From: Ferdinandcohnia sp047246645
Lineage (GTDB): Bacteria; Bacillota; Bacilli; Bacillales; Bacillaceae_L
NCBI RefSeq assembly: GCF_047246645.1
Contig: NZ_JBFOKR010000010.1
Span: 1-64,000, forward strand
Length of the DNA stretch: 64,000 bases
Direction of reading: 5' to 3'
The notes under the pieces are model-generated. The model had not been told where the DNA came from. It saw nothing but the letters and a program-made list of their open reading frames with translations, and did no database searches. The position numbers were made by a program, and so were the translations under genes. Shown here in pieces: positions 43,003 through 50,715 of this stretch (positions are counted from its first letter, which is position 1; the number at the start of each line of letters is the position of its first letter).

Positions 43003-43729
43003 TATACATGTAAATGTAGAGAACCTCTATAAATCGTTTGGAAAGCTAGAAGTATTAAAGGATATTTCTACTACTATCAAAAAAGGTGAAGTGGTAGCTA
43101 TAATTGGCCCGTCTGGTTCAGGGAAGTCCACTTTTCTACGATGTTTAAATATGCTGGAAACTCCAACATCTGGTCGTGTGTGGGTTGGAGAAGTGGAAAT
43201 AACAGCGTCGAAAGTTAATATTACAAAGGTGCGTCAGAATATTGGAATGGTTTTTCAACATTTTCATCTCTTTCCCCATAAAACTGTACTCGAAAATCTT
43301 ACCTATGCACCAATGAAGGTGAAGGGTTTATCCAAACAAGAGGCAGATGCTATGGGAATTGATTTATTAAGACAGGTTGGTCTTTCAGAAAAGGCAAATG
43401 AATATCCTAGTAGACTTTCTGGCGGACAAAAGCAAAGGGTAGCAATTGCTCGCGCATTAGCAATGTCTCCTGAAATCATGCTTTTCGATGAACCAACTTC
43501 TGCATTAGACCCTGAAATGGTTAAAGAGGTATTAAATGTAATGAAGGGGTTGGCTCACACAGGAATGACAATGGTCATTGTTACACATGAAATGAGTTTT
43601 GCGCGTGAAGTAGCAGATCGAATTATTTTTATGGACGATGGAGCCTTAGTAGAAGAAGCAAGTCCGCAAGAATTTTTCTCAAATCCAAGAAGTAAACGAG
43701 CTCAGGATTTTCTTGAGAAGGTTTTATAA
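42995..43729 (+). CDS. artR: Amino acid ABC transporter ATP-binding protein (ArtR)
   Basis: A 244-residue ABC ATPase. Walker A GPSGSGKST (near residues 37-45), Q-loop, signature LSGGQKQRVAIARAL (near 142-156), Walker B IMLFDEPTSALDP, and the switch His in VTHEM. GTG 42995 overlaps the artQ end, with GAAAGGAGG upstream. Energises arginine uptake with ArtPQ. A strong terminator follows. Confidence 0.94.
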   Translation: MNNIHVNVENLYKSFGKLEVLKDISTTIKKGEVVAIIGPSGSGKSTFLRCLNMLETPTSGRVWVGEVEITASKVNITKVRQNIGMVFQHFHLFPHKTVLENLTYAPMKVKGLSKQEADAMGIDLLRQVGLSEKANEYPSRLSGGQKQRVAIARALAMSPEIMLFDEPTSALDPEMVKEVLNVMKGLAHTGMTMVIVTHEMSFAREVADRIIFMDDGALVEEASPQEFFSNPRSKRAQDFLEKVL

Positions 43730-43763
43730 AAAGAATGATCATTAAATGGTCATTCTTTTTTTC
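43728..43763 (+). terminator. Terminator of artPQR
   Basis: AAAAAGAATGA (from 43728) pairs with TCATTCTTTTT (43750-43760), followed by more T bases; the stem starts at the artR stop. Confidence 0.87.
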
Positions 43764-43834
43764 TTACATTGTCGATTTATTTTTCGGTCTCCAATCCGTA
43801 TAATAAGCATGACGTATTGTTTAGGAGATGAAAT

Positions 43835-44788
43835 ATGTTTAAGATTGGGTATCGTACGATTAAGACAGCTTTAGGAACGACAATTGCGATTTCACTAGCA
43901 AAGCTTTTTGATTTAGATAGTTTTGCATCTGCAGGAATATTAACGATATTGTGTATAAAGGTAACTAGGAAAAAGTCACTGCAAAGCTCGTGGGAAAGAT
44001 TCCTTGCATGTACTGTGGGAATTCTGTTTTCCTTTCTATTTTTTGAGGGGATTGGGTATTACCCTGTGTCAATTGGACTGCTGTTAGTATTTTTTATTCC
44101 TACGGTAGTAGCTTTAAAAGCAAAAGATGGAATTGTTACAAGTACGGTAATTATTTTACATGTCTTTTCGGCTGGTAATGTGACCATGAGTCTGATTTTC
44201 AATGAACTTGGTCTAATTATTATTGGTATTGGAGTAGCGTTACTAGTAAACCTTTACATGCCAAGTGTTGATAAAGAACTAAAGAAATTTCAGGTAGAGA
44301 TCGAAGAGAAGTTCGGAAAGGTTTTAAAAGAAATGGTGCATTACCTGCGGACTGGGGAAAGTATCTGGGATGGTCATGAAATAATGGACTTGGAGAATCT
44401 TTTGCGAAGAGCAAAAAATATCGCCTACCGAGATGTGGAGAACCATTTAATTCGGGAAGAAAATCAGTACTATACTTATTTTTCAATGCGAGAGAGACAG
44501 TTTGAAATTCTCCAAAGGATGTTACCAATCATTACCTCAATTACTCATTCTGTAGAACAAGGGCATATGGTAGCAAATTTTATTGACGATGTTAGACAAT
44601 CCATCCATCCAGGTAATACAGCAAGGAAGTTTCTAAACAAGTTAGAAGAGATGCGAAACACCTTTCGGGAGATGCCTCTACCAAAAACAAGAGAAGAATT
44701 TGAAACAAGGGCTGCTCTCTTACAATTTGTTAAAGAAATGGAAGAGTATTTAATTATTAAAAGCTTACATAAAGGGCTTAATACGTGA
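43835..44788 (+). CDS. yqjA: Aromatic acid exporter family membrane protein (YqjA)
   Basis: A 317-residue protein of the ArAE/FUSC-like family (DUF939). About four to five hydrophobic helices in residues 10-140, then a long cytoplasmic helical domain (150-317). FKIGYRTIKTALGTTIAISLA is the typical N-terminus. The transported substrate is not known for Bacillus. ATG 43835 follows TAGGAGATG. It has terminators on both sides. Confidence 0.88.
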   Translation: MFKIGYRTIKTALGTTIAISLAKLFDLDSFASAGILTILCIKVTRKKSLQSSWERFLACTVGILFSFLFFEGIGYYPVSIGLLLVFFIPTVVALKAKDGIVTSTVIILHVFSAGNVTMSLIFNELGLIIIGIGVALLVNLYMPSVDKELKKFQVEIEEKFGKVLKEMVHYLRTGESIWDGHEIMDLENLLRRAKNIAYRDVENHLIREENQYYTYFSMRERQFEILQRMLPIITSITHSVEQGHMVANFIDDVRQSIHPGNTARKFLNKLEEMRNTFREMPLPKTREEFETRAALLQFVKEMEEYLIIKSLHKGLNT

Positions 44789-44820
44789 AAAAAGGTGACC
44801 CATACCGGTCACCTTTTTCA
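44788..44820. terminator. Bidirectional terminator, yqjA / Prli42-like
   Basis: AAAAAGGTGACC (ending 44800) pairs with GGTCACCTTTTT (44807-44818) around CATACC. A- and T-runs flank both sides. Confidence 0.9.
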
Positions 44821-44826
44821 CATCTA

Positions 44827-44919
44827 TTAAAACCACATACCAACTCCAGCTAAAAGAGTTGTAATTAGCATGACTCCAATCATTAAATACACAACGATTT
44901 TTTGAGTTTTACGGGACAC
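44827..44919 (-). CDS. Prli42-like stressosome membrane micro-protein
   Basis: A 30-residue protein: a basic start (MSRKTQK) then one membrane helix (IVVYLMIGVMLITTLLAGVG) and MWF. Size and pattern match Prli42, the membrane anchor of the stressosome described in Listeria and found across Bacilli. GTG at 44919 is preceded by AGGAGGG about nine bases away, and a terminator follows the stop, so it is very likely expressed. Name from family resemblance recalled, not a search. Confidence 0.75.
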   Translation of the reverse strand: MSRKTQKIVVYLMIGVMLITTLLAGVGMWF

Positions 44920-45033
44920 TTCTCTTTCCCTCCTCTTATTTCTTTTTCTTTATTCTACCTTGATTTACTAAATGGGACAACAAAATACCTACTATTTATG
45001 AAAACTGAAAATACACAATTTTTGATGAGTTCA

Positions 45034-45099
45034 TGCTACAATAGAATTATACATATGAACTGTTGTAGTAGTAATTAATTCTGAGCGAGCGCTCGTTAA
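45034..45099 (+). promoter_or_regulatory. Promoter and palindromic operator of mce-yqjD
   Basis: TGCTACAAT (45034-45042) is an extended -10. TGAGCGAGCGCTCGTTAA (45082-45099), centred on the perfect CGAGCGCTCG, lies downstream of it and just before the ribosome-binding site. The shape suits a TetR-family operator such as that of the Bacillus fatty-acid regulator FadR; the regulator is not in the window. Confidence 0.5.
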
Positions 45100-45113
45100 G
45101 GGGGAAATCCATC

Positions 45114-45530
45114 ATGAAAAAAATTGATCATATCGGGATTGCAGTTTCATCTATTGAACGCGCTCTACCATTCTATACAAATGTACTACAACTCCCTTTA
45201 GTTGGGGTAGAGGAAGTGCAATCACAACAGGTTAAGGTAGCATTCCTGAAAGTAGGAGATTCGAAGATAGAACTTTTGGAACCGCTCTCTTCTGAAAGTC
45301 CGGTTGCTAAATTTATAGAAAAACGAGGAGAGGGAATTCATCATATTGCATTAGGGGTATCTTCAATTGAAGATAGAATTGAAGACATGAAAGCAAATGG
45401 CATCAAAATGCTTGATGAAGAGCCGCGAATCGGAGCAGGCGGGGCAAAAATTGCGTTTATGCATCCAAAATCAACTGGAAGTGTTTTATACGAACTTTGT
45501 GAGAAGACTAGTAAGGAGGAATTACATTAA
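45114..45530 (+). CDS. mce: Methylmalonyl-CoA epimerase
   Basis: A 138-residue vicinal-oxygen-chelate (glyoxalase fold) enzyme that interconverts (S)- and (R)-methylmalonyl-CoA. Two beta-alpha-beta-beta-beta modules with metal ligands in KIDHIGIAVSS (His5), EGIHHIALGV (His near 76-77) and SVLYELCE (Glu near 130). ATG 45114 follows AAGGGGGAA. It supplies the mutase encoded at 35127-39250. The stop overlaps the yqjD start by one base. Confidence 0.94.
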   Translation: MKKIDHIGIAVSSIERALPFYTNVLQLPLVGVEEVQSQQVKVAFLKVGDSKIELLEPLSSESPVAKFIEKRGEGIHHIALGVSSIEDRIEDMKANGIKMLDEEPRIGAGGAKIAFMHPKSTGSVLYELCEKTSKEELH

Positions 45531-47080
45531 TGGTAGACATCTATGAAAAGATTAATGAACTTTATGATCGCCGCCGCGAGGTTGAACTAGGCGGTGGAGA
45601 CGAAAAAATAGATAAACAGCATGAGAAAGGAAAGCTAACGGCTAGGGAAAGAATTGATCTTTTAGTTGATAAGGGAAGCTTTGTGGAATTAAATCCATTT
45701 ATCCAACACCGAAGCACTGACTTTGGTCTGGCTGATAAAAAGGGACCAGGCGATGGAGTTGTTACTGGCTATGGAAAAGTAAATGGTAGACCAATCTATT
45801 TATTTTCTCAAGATTTTACCGTTTTTGGCGGTGCACTTGGAGAAATGCATGCTAAAAAAATAGCGAATGTTATGGATTTAGCAGCAAAAAATGGAGCGCC
45901 ATTTATCGGGTTAAATGACTCAGGTGGTGCAAGAATTCAAGAAGGTGTTGTTTCCCTGGATGGGTATGGACACATCTTTTATCGAAACGCAATCTATTCA
46001 GGAGTAATTCCGCAAATATCGGTTATTATGGGCCCATGTGCAGGTGGTGCTGTGTATTCGCCTGCTATTACGGATTTCGTATTTATGGTAGAAAATACAT
46101 CGCAAATGTTTATAACAGGTCCAAAGGTTATTGAAACCGTTACTGGTGAAAAAATCAGTTCAGAAGATTTAGGTGGTGCAAAGGTACATAACTCAATCAG
46201 TGGAAACGCGCATTTCTCTGGACAAACAGAGGAAGAAGTTCTTTTACAAGTTCGAGAACTCATCAGTTATTTACCTCAAAATAATGAGGAAAAACCGCCA
46301 ATCCTAGATGTAGATGAAGGTGATGATTATAGGCCTGATTTAACTGACGCAATACCATTTGACGCAGTAAGACCATATGATGTTCGAAAAGTAATTGATC
46401 AAGTAGTTGATAAGGATTCTTTCTTTGAAGTTCATAAGGATTTTGCAAAAAATATTGTTGTCGGTCTTGCTCGTATAAAAGGAGAGGTTGTCGGCCTGGT
46501 TTGTAATCAGCCAAAATACATGGCTGGGGGTCTAGATATCGATTCCTCAGATAAGGCATCAAGGTTTATCCGTTTTTGTGATTCCTTTAATATTCCTTTG
46601 ATAACGTTTGAAGATGTTACAGGTTTCTTTCCGGGAATTAAACAAGAGCATGGTGGAATTATTCGCCATGGTGCTAAGATTTTATATGCCTATTCAGAGG
46701 CAACTGTACCTAAGTTAACTGTTATTCTTAGGAAAGCGTATGGTGGAGCTTATGTTGCATTAAATAGTAAATCTATTGGTGCTGATTTAGTGTTTGCATG
46801 GCCTAACGCTGAAATTGCCGTAATGGGCCCACAAGGGGCAGCAAATATCATTTTTGCCCGTGAAATAAGTGAAAGTGATGACCCTGAACAAACAAGAGCA
46901 CAAAAAATTGAAGAATACAGAGAAAAATTCGCAAATCCATATGTAGCAGCAAGTCAGGGAATGGTTGATGACGTAATAGATCCTCGTGAAACGCGTATTA
47001 AAATCATCCAAGCGCTTGAAATGCTACGTAATAAAAAGGAAACACGTCCTAATAAAAAGCATGGAAATATTCCACTTTAA
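45530..47080 (+). CDS. yqjD: Propionyl-/methylmalonyl-CoA carboxyltransferase subunit (YqjD)
   Basis: A 516-residue crotonase-fold carboxyltransferase. Both acyl-CoA and biotin oxyanion regions are present: FIGLNDSGGARIQEGV (near 122-137), GPCAGGAVYSPA (near 166-177) and TFEDVTGFFPGIKQEHGG in the C-terminal half. It is either the beta subunit of propionyl-CoA carboxylase or a methylmalonyl-CoA decarboxylase alpha subunit; no biotin partner lies beside it, so AccB-AccC or a distant carrier may be used. Context with mce and mutAB favours propionyl-CoA carboxylation. ATG overlaps the mce stop. Confidence 0.9.
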   Translation: MVDIYEKINELYDRRREVELGGGDEKIDKQHEKGKLTARERIDLLVDKGSFVELNPFIQHRSTDFGLADKKGPGDGVVTGYGKVNGRPIYLFSQDFTVFGGALGEMHAKKIANVMDLAAKNGAPFIGLNDSGGARIQEGVVSLDGYGHIFYRNAIYSGVIPQISVIMGPCAGGAVYSPAITDFVFMVENTSQMFITGPKVIETVTGEKISSEDLGGAKVHNSISGNAHFSGQTEEEVLLQVRELISYLPQNNEEKPPILDVDEGDDYRPDLTDAIPFDAVRPYDVRKVIDQVVDKDSFFEVHKDFAKNIVVGLARIKGEVVGLVCNQPKYMAGGLDIDSSDKASRFIRFCDSFNIPLITFEDVTGFFPGIKQEHGGIIRHGAKILYAYSEATVPKLTVILRKAYGGAYVALNSKSIGADLVFAWPNAEIAVMGPQGAANIIFAREISESDDPEQTRAQKIEEYREKFANPYVAASQGMVDDVIDPRETRIKIIQALEMLRNKKETRPNKKHGNIPL

Positions 47081-47325
47081 CTTTACTCAGAGGAGAAATT
47101 TACATTTTTTCAAGTGTGAATGATGCATTCTCGCTTTAGTTTAAGATAGTATTTAACCCTGGCTTAATATATGTAAATACTCCCGGGGATGCCTCGTATT
47201 TTTGAAGGAAGTTTTTCAAGCAAGATCAAAAAATGGCATAAATACGCCAAGTCTATCAATTGGATTTTGAACTTAGATATGATAGGCTAATGTACGTTAG
47301 AGATTTTTAAAATATGGTTTGACAA

Positions 47326-47340
47326 CCCAATACTATTGGG
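47326..47340. promoter_or_regulatory. Perfect palindrome before yqjE
   Basis: CCCAATACTATTGGG is a 7-1-7 inverted repeat directly after TTGACA (47319-47324) and 12 bases before the ribosome-binding site. It could be an operator or a small hairpin; the binding factor is unknown. The rest of the 47081-47364 gap holds nothing recognised. Confidence 0.45.
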
Positions 47341-47364
47341 AAAATCCATCTTGGAGGTACATAC

Positions 47365-48483
47365 ATGATTAATCAGGATAGACTAGTGGATGAATTTTTA
47401 GAACTAGTACAAGTAGACTCTGAAACAAAATTTGAAACAGAAATTGCAAAGGTTTTAAAAGAAAAGTTTTCAGCATTAGGTGTGAATGTAGTCGAGGATG
47501 ATACAACTTCTGAAACCGGGCATGGAGCAGGTAACCTGGTTTGTACGCTTGAGGGAACAAAAGCTGATGTGGATACGATCTATTTCACTTCACATATGGA
47601 CACAGTCGTGCCTGGTAAAGGAATTAAGCCATCAATAAAAGACGGTTATATAGTAACAGATGGAACAACGATCCTAGGTGCAGACGATAAAGCTGGTTTA
47701 GCAGCTATGTTTGAAGCGATTCGAGTACTGAAGGAAAATAATATTCCTCATGGAACGATTGAATTCATTATCACTGTAGGTGAGGAATCAGGACTTGTCG
47801 GAGCGAAAGCCTTAGACCGTTCTCTAATAACTGCCAAATATGGGTATGCACTTGATAGTGATGGTAAGGTTGGTAATATAATTGTTGCTGCACCTACACA
47901 AGCAAAAGTGAAAGCTACGATTATTGGAAAAACGGCTCATGCGGGTGTTGCACCGGAAAAGGGTGTTTCAGCAATCACTATCGCTGCAAAGGCAATCTCA
48001 AGAATGCCATTAGGACGAATTGATGAGGAAACAACTGCAAATATTGGACGCTTTGAAGGAGGAACTCAAACAAATATTGTTTGTGACCACGTTGATATTT
48101 TAGCTGAAGCGCGCTCATTAGTTACTGAAAAAATGGAAAGCCAAGTTCAAAAAATGAAGGAAGCATTTGAATCTGCTGCAAGTGAAATGGGTGGTAGAGC
48201 AGAGGTAGATATTCAAGTAATGTACCCTGGCTTTAAGTTTGCAGACGGAGACCATGTAGTAGAAGTTGCAAAACGTGCTGCTGCTAAAATCGGAAGACAG
48301 AGCGAGCTTCAAAGAAGTGGTGGAGGAAGCGATGCAAATGTAATTGCAGGTCACGGTATCCCTACGGTTAACTTAGCTGTTGGTTATGAAGAAATTCATA
48401 CAACAAACGAAAAAATGCCGATCGAAGAGCTTGTAAAAACGGCAGAACTGATTGTTGCGATTGTTGAAGAGGTAGCAAAATAA
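47365..48483 (+). CDS. yqjE: M20-family peptidase, tripeptidase PepT-like (YqjE)
   Basis: A 372-residue zinc metallopeptidase. Metal ligands in FTSHMDTVVPG (His near 77, Asp), LGADDKAGLAAM (Asp near 110) and VGEESGLVGAKAL (catalytic Glu near 143); the dimerisation domain has AHAGVAPEKGVSAI. The C-terminal EEIHTTNEKMP supplies a final His. Family members cleave small peptides in the cytoplasm. ATG 47365 follows TTGGAGGT. Confidence 0.92.
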   Translation: MINQDRLVDEFLELVQVDSETKFETEIAKVLKEKFSALGVNVVEDDTTSETGHGAGNLVCTLEGTKADVDTIYFTSHMDTVVPGKGIKPSIKDGYIVTDGTTILGADDKAGLAAMFEAIRVLKENNIPHGTIEFIITVGEESGLVGAKALDRSLITAKYGYALDSDGKVGNIIVAAPTQAKVKATIIGKTAHAGVAPEKGVSAITIAAKAISRMPLGRIDEETTANIGRFEGGTQTNIVCDHVDILAEARSLVTEKMESQVQKMKEAFESAASEMGGRAEVDIQVMYPGFKFADGDHVVEVAKRAAAKIGRQSELQRSGGGSDANVIAGHGIPTVNLAVGYEEIHTTNEKMPIEELVKTAELIVAIVEEVAK

Positions 48484-48499
48484 TATAAAACTGAGAGTG

Positions 48500-48541
48500 A
48501 GTGAAGTGAAATCACCTGTAGGGGTGGCTTCACTTTTTTTT
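48500..48541 (+). terminator. Terminator after yqjE
   Basis: AGTGAAG (48500-48506) pairs with CTTCACT (48528-48534), enclosing a smaller CACC/GGTG pairing, followed by an eight-T run. Confidence 0.8.
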
Positions 48542-48579
48542 ATCTACGATGTGGGGTACAAGGAGGACCAAGAAGCGTT

Positions 48580-48734
48580 CTACGAGCCATTCGTGGTAAA
48601 AAACTACCAAGGAAGGTAAGATAGAAGTGTCCTACGAGCCATTGTGGTAAAAAACTGCCAAGGAAAGCAAGATAGAAGCGTTCTACCTGCCCTTTGTGGT
48701 GTAAAACTACCAACGAAGGTAAGATAGAAAAATC
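48580..48734. repeat. Tandem repeat array, about 52-bp period, three units
   Basis: CTACGAGCC-type starts at 48580, 48632 and 48683 (periods 52, 51). Each unit carries TGGTA and TACCA (or a variant) as inverted arms and ends with AAGATAGAAG. The third unit is more divergent. The sequence differs from the arrays at 104 and 41076, but period and hairpin design agree. The 48735-48843 remainder shows nothing firm. Confidence 0.85.
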
Positions 48735-48843
48735 ACATTCCCATGTCTATCATCTATTATTTTCCCCTTTATTTTCACCACTGGGTAAAGTATGATAGAC
48801 CTATATAGACGTAGTGACGTTTTTACTAGATGAGGTGAATAGT

Positions 48844-49308
48844 TTGCTAGAAAACAATAAAGTGGTTGTTTTTACGACCGGTAGTGAAGAGTATGCTGTT
48901 CCAATACGAAATGTGATTTCCATTGAGAGATTTAGTGAATCAAATGTAATTCCCCATATGCCTTCTTATATGTTAGGTGTACTTACCATTCGAGATGAAC
49001 TGGTTCCAATTATTGATACAGGTGTCATTCTATTTAATGTAAAAACAAAGAGTACTGAAAATACGAGAATTATTGTAATAAAGACAGAAACCTTGTCAGT
49101 AGGGTTAGTTGTAGATGATGCAAAAGAGATACTAGATATCCAAGACGACCAAATTAAAGGTTTGAATCTTACTTATCAACTTTCTCCTTACATAACAGGA
49201 GTTGCTACATTAGAGGATAGACTAATCACCCTCTTAGACCCTGCGAGTCTCTTTCAAGGATTAGACGGATTTACAGATGTGAAGGAGCATATTCAAAGTC
49301 ACCATTGA
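48844..49308 (+). CDS. CheW-like domain protein
   Basis: A 154-residue single CheW domain: VVFTTGSEEYAVPIRNVISIER (near residues 8-29), GVLTIRDELVPIIDTG (near 50-65), and VGLVVDDAKEILDI (near 88-101). It should couple receptors to CheA, or act as a CheV without receiver. It stands alone, far from the main chemotaxis operon, but the window also encodes an orphan receptor at 6258-7772. TTG 48844 is chosen, with GAGGTGA upstream; GTG 48814 (ten residues longer) is possible. Confidence 0.85.
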   Translation: MLENNKVVVFTTGSEEYAVPIRNVISIERFSESNVIPHMPSYMLGVLTIRDELVPIIDTGVILFNVKTKSTENTRIIVIKTETLSVGLVVDDAKEILDIQDDQIKGLNLTYQLSPYITGVATLEDRLITLLDPASLFQGLDGFTDVKEHIQSHH

Positions 49309-49322
49309 GGTGGCTTTTTTCT
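49295..49322 (+). terminator. Terminator after the CheW-like gene
   Basis: AAAGTCACC (49295-49303) pairs with GGTGGCTTT (49309-49317), followed by T bases; the stop codon is in the loop. Confidence 0.85.
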
Positions 49323-49406
49323 TTTGCCGAACTAACGTCACGAATGTTGTCTTGTTTTTGAATATGATAAAATATAGGAAAAGTGCATGCAATAGGATGT
49401 GTAGTC

Positions 49407-50675
49407 ATGAAAGAAATGTATCCTAAAAACGGAAAAGTAATTTTACATGTCGATATGAATAGTTTTTACGCATCCGTTGAGATTGCTTATGATCCCTCAC
49501 TAAAAGGAAAACCTCTTGCTATCGCTGGTAATGTGGAGGAGAGGAAGGGGATTATAATAACATGTAGTTATGAAGCGAGGGCAAAGGGTGTAAAAACAAC
49601 GATGCCACTCTGGGAAGCAAAACGTAAGTGTCCGGATCTGGTTGTTATGAAACCGAATTTTGAGAGATACCGGAAAGCTTCATTAGCGATGTTTGACATA
49701 CTGCGTTCATATACAGACCTTGTTGAACCTGTTTCAATTGATGAAGGATATTTAGATATAACGGAATGTTATAATGTAGGGTCACCACTTGAAATTGCCA
49801 CATCCATTCAACAGAATGTACTGAAAAATTTATTACTTCCATGTAGTATTGGGATTGCTCCAAACAAATTTCTTGCAAAAACTGCTTCAGACATGAAAAA
49901 GCCTATGGGAATAACAGTGCTGCGCAAAAGAGATGTTCAACCGATTCTTTGGCCGAGGGTAGTTGGAGAAATGCATGGGGTTGGAGCAAAAACAGCAGAG
50001 AAATTAGCAACCATCAATATTAAAACGATTGGAGATCTCGCGAACGGAAATGATGTTCAATTAAAACATCTTTTAGGTATAAATGGCGAGAGACTCAAGC
50101 AACGAGCTAATGGCATTGATAATAGACGAGTCGATCCCGATGCTATTTCTGACTTTAAAAGCATAGGTAATTCCACGACATTAGCACATGATTCTACAGA
50201 TGAGCGCGAACTTACTGAAGTCATAAAGAGATTGTCTACCTCGGTAGGTGGGAGGATTCGTAGAAAAGATATGCTTACTAATAATGTACAGCTTATGCTT
50301 CGCTTTGCTGACCGAAAAACAGTAACTAGGAGTAGAAAGCTTGAGAATCCTATTGATAAGGATGAGGACATATTCAAGGCTGCTCTACGATTATTCAAAA
50401 TCCATTGGAATGGTGAACCAATTCGGTTAATAGGTGTTACAGCCCAGGACCTGCTGGAAAAAAATGAAGCATACAAACAACTCGATCTTTTTTCATACGA
50501 AAAAGATGCAAAGAAGGAACCATTGTTAAAGGTTCTAGACCAATTGAAAGGTAAATATGGAGAAACAATTGTTTCTAATGGAGTCAAACTTTCGAAGAAA
50601 CAGATGCCTCGAAATAATGAGCATGGAACTAGCTTTGAAAAAGACTTTCTAAGTGACTTGAATAATGAACAGTAA
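49407..50675 (+). CDS. dinB: DNA polymerase IV (Y family, YqjH)
   Basis: A 422-residue translesion polymerase. Catalytic residues in HVDMNSFYASVE (Asp near residue 16) and PVSIDEGYLD (Asp-Glu near 114-115); palm, finger and thumb with two helix-hairpin-helix motifs (IAPNKFLAKTASDMKKP; MHGVGAKTAEKLATI), then the little-finger domain. A beta-clamp-binding motif, KQLDLFS, is near residue 363. ATG 49407 (MKEMYPKNGK) matches YqjH; a longer frame from 49383 has no binding site. No convincing LexA box is present. Confidence 0.95.
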   Translation: MKEMYPKNGKVILHVDMNSFYASVEIAYDPSLKGKPLAIAGNVEERKGIIITCSYEARAKGVKTTMPLWEAKRKCPDLVVMKPNFERYRKASLAMFDILRSYTDLVEPVSIDEGYLDITECYNVGSPLEIATSIQQNVLKNLLLPCSIGIAPNKFLAKTASDMKKPMGITVLRKRDVQPILWPRVVGEMHGVGAKTAEKLATINIKTIGDLANGNDVQLKHLLGINGERLKQRANGIDNRRVDPDAISDFKSIGNSTTLAHDSTDERELTEVIKRLSTSVGGRIRRKDMLTNNVQLMLRFADRKTVTRSRKLENPIDKDEDIFKAALRLFKIHWNGEPIRLIGVTAQDLLEKNEAYKQLDLFSYEKDAKKEPLLKVLDQLKGKYGETIVSNGVKLSKKQMPRNNEHGTSFEKDFLSDLNNEQ

Positions 50676-50708
50676 AAGACCCCTTCTCTGAAAAAAGATA
50701 GGGGTCTT
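50676..50708. terminator. Bidirectional terminator, dinB / zwf
   Basis: AAGACCCCT (50676-50684) pairs with AGGGGTCTT (50700-50708); a shorter TCT/AGA pairing continues inside. Confidence 0.85.
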
Positions 50709-50715
50709 ACATATG

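Noticed and set aside
49321..49360. Possible LexA/SOS box before dinB (CGAAC...CG)
   Set aside because: Only half of the palindrome fits the CGAAC-N4-GTTCG pattern.
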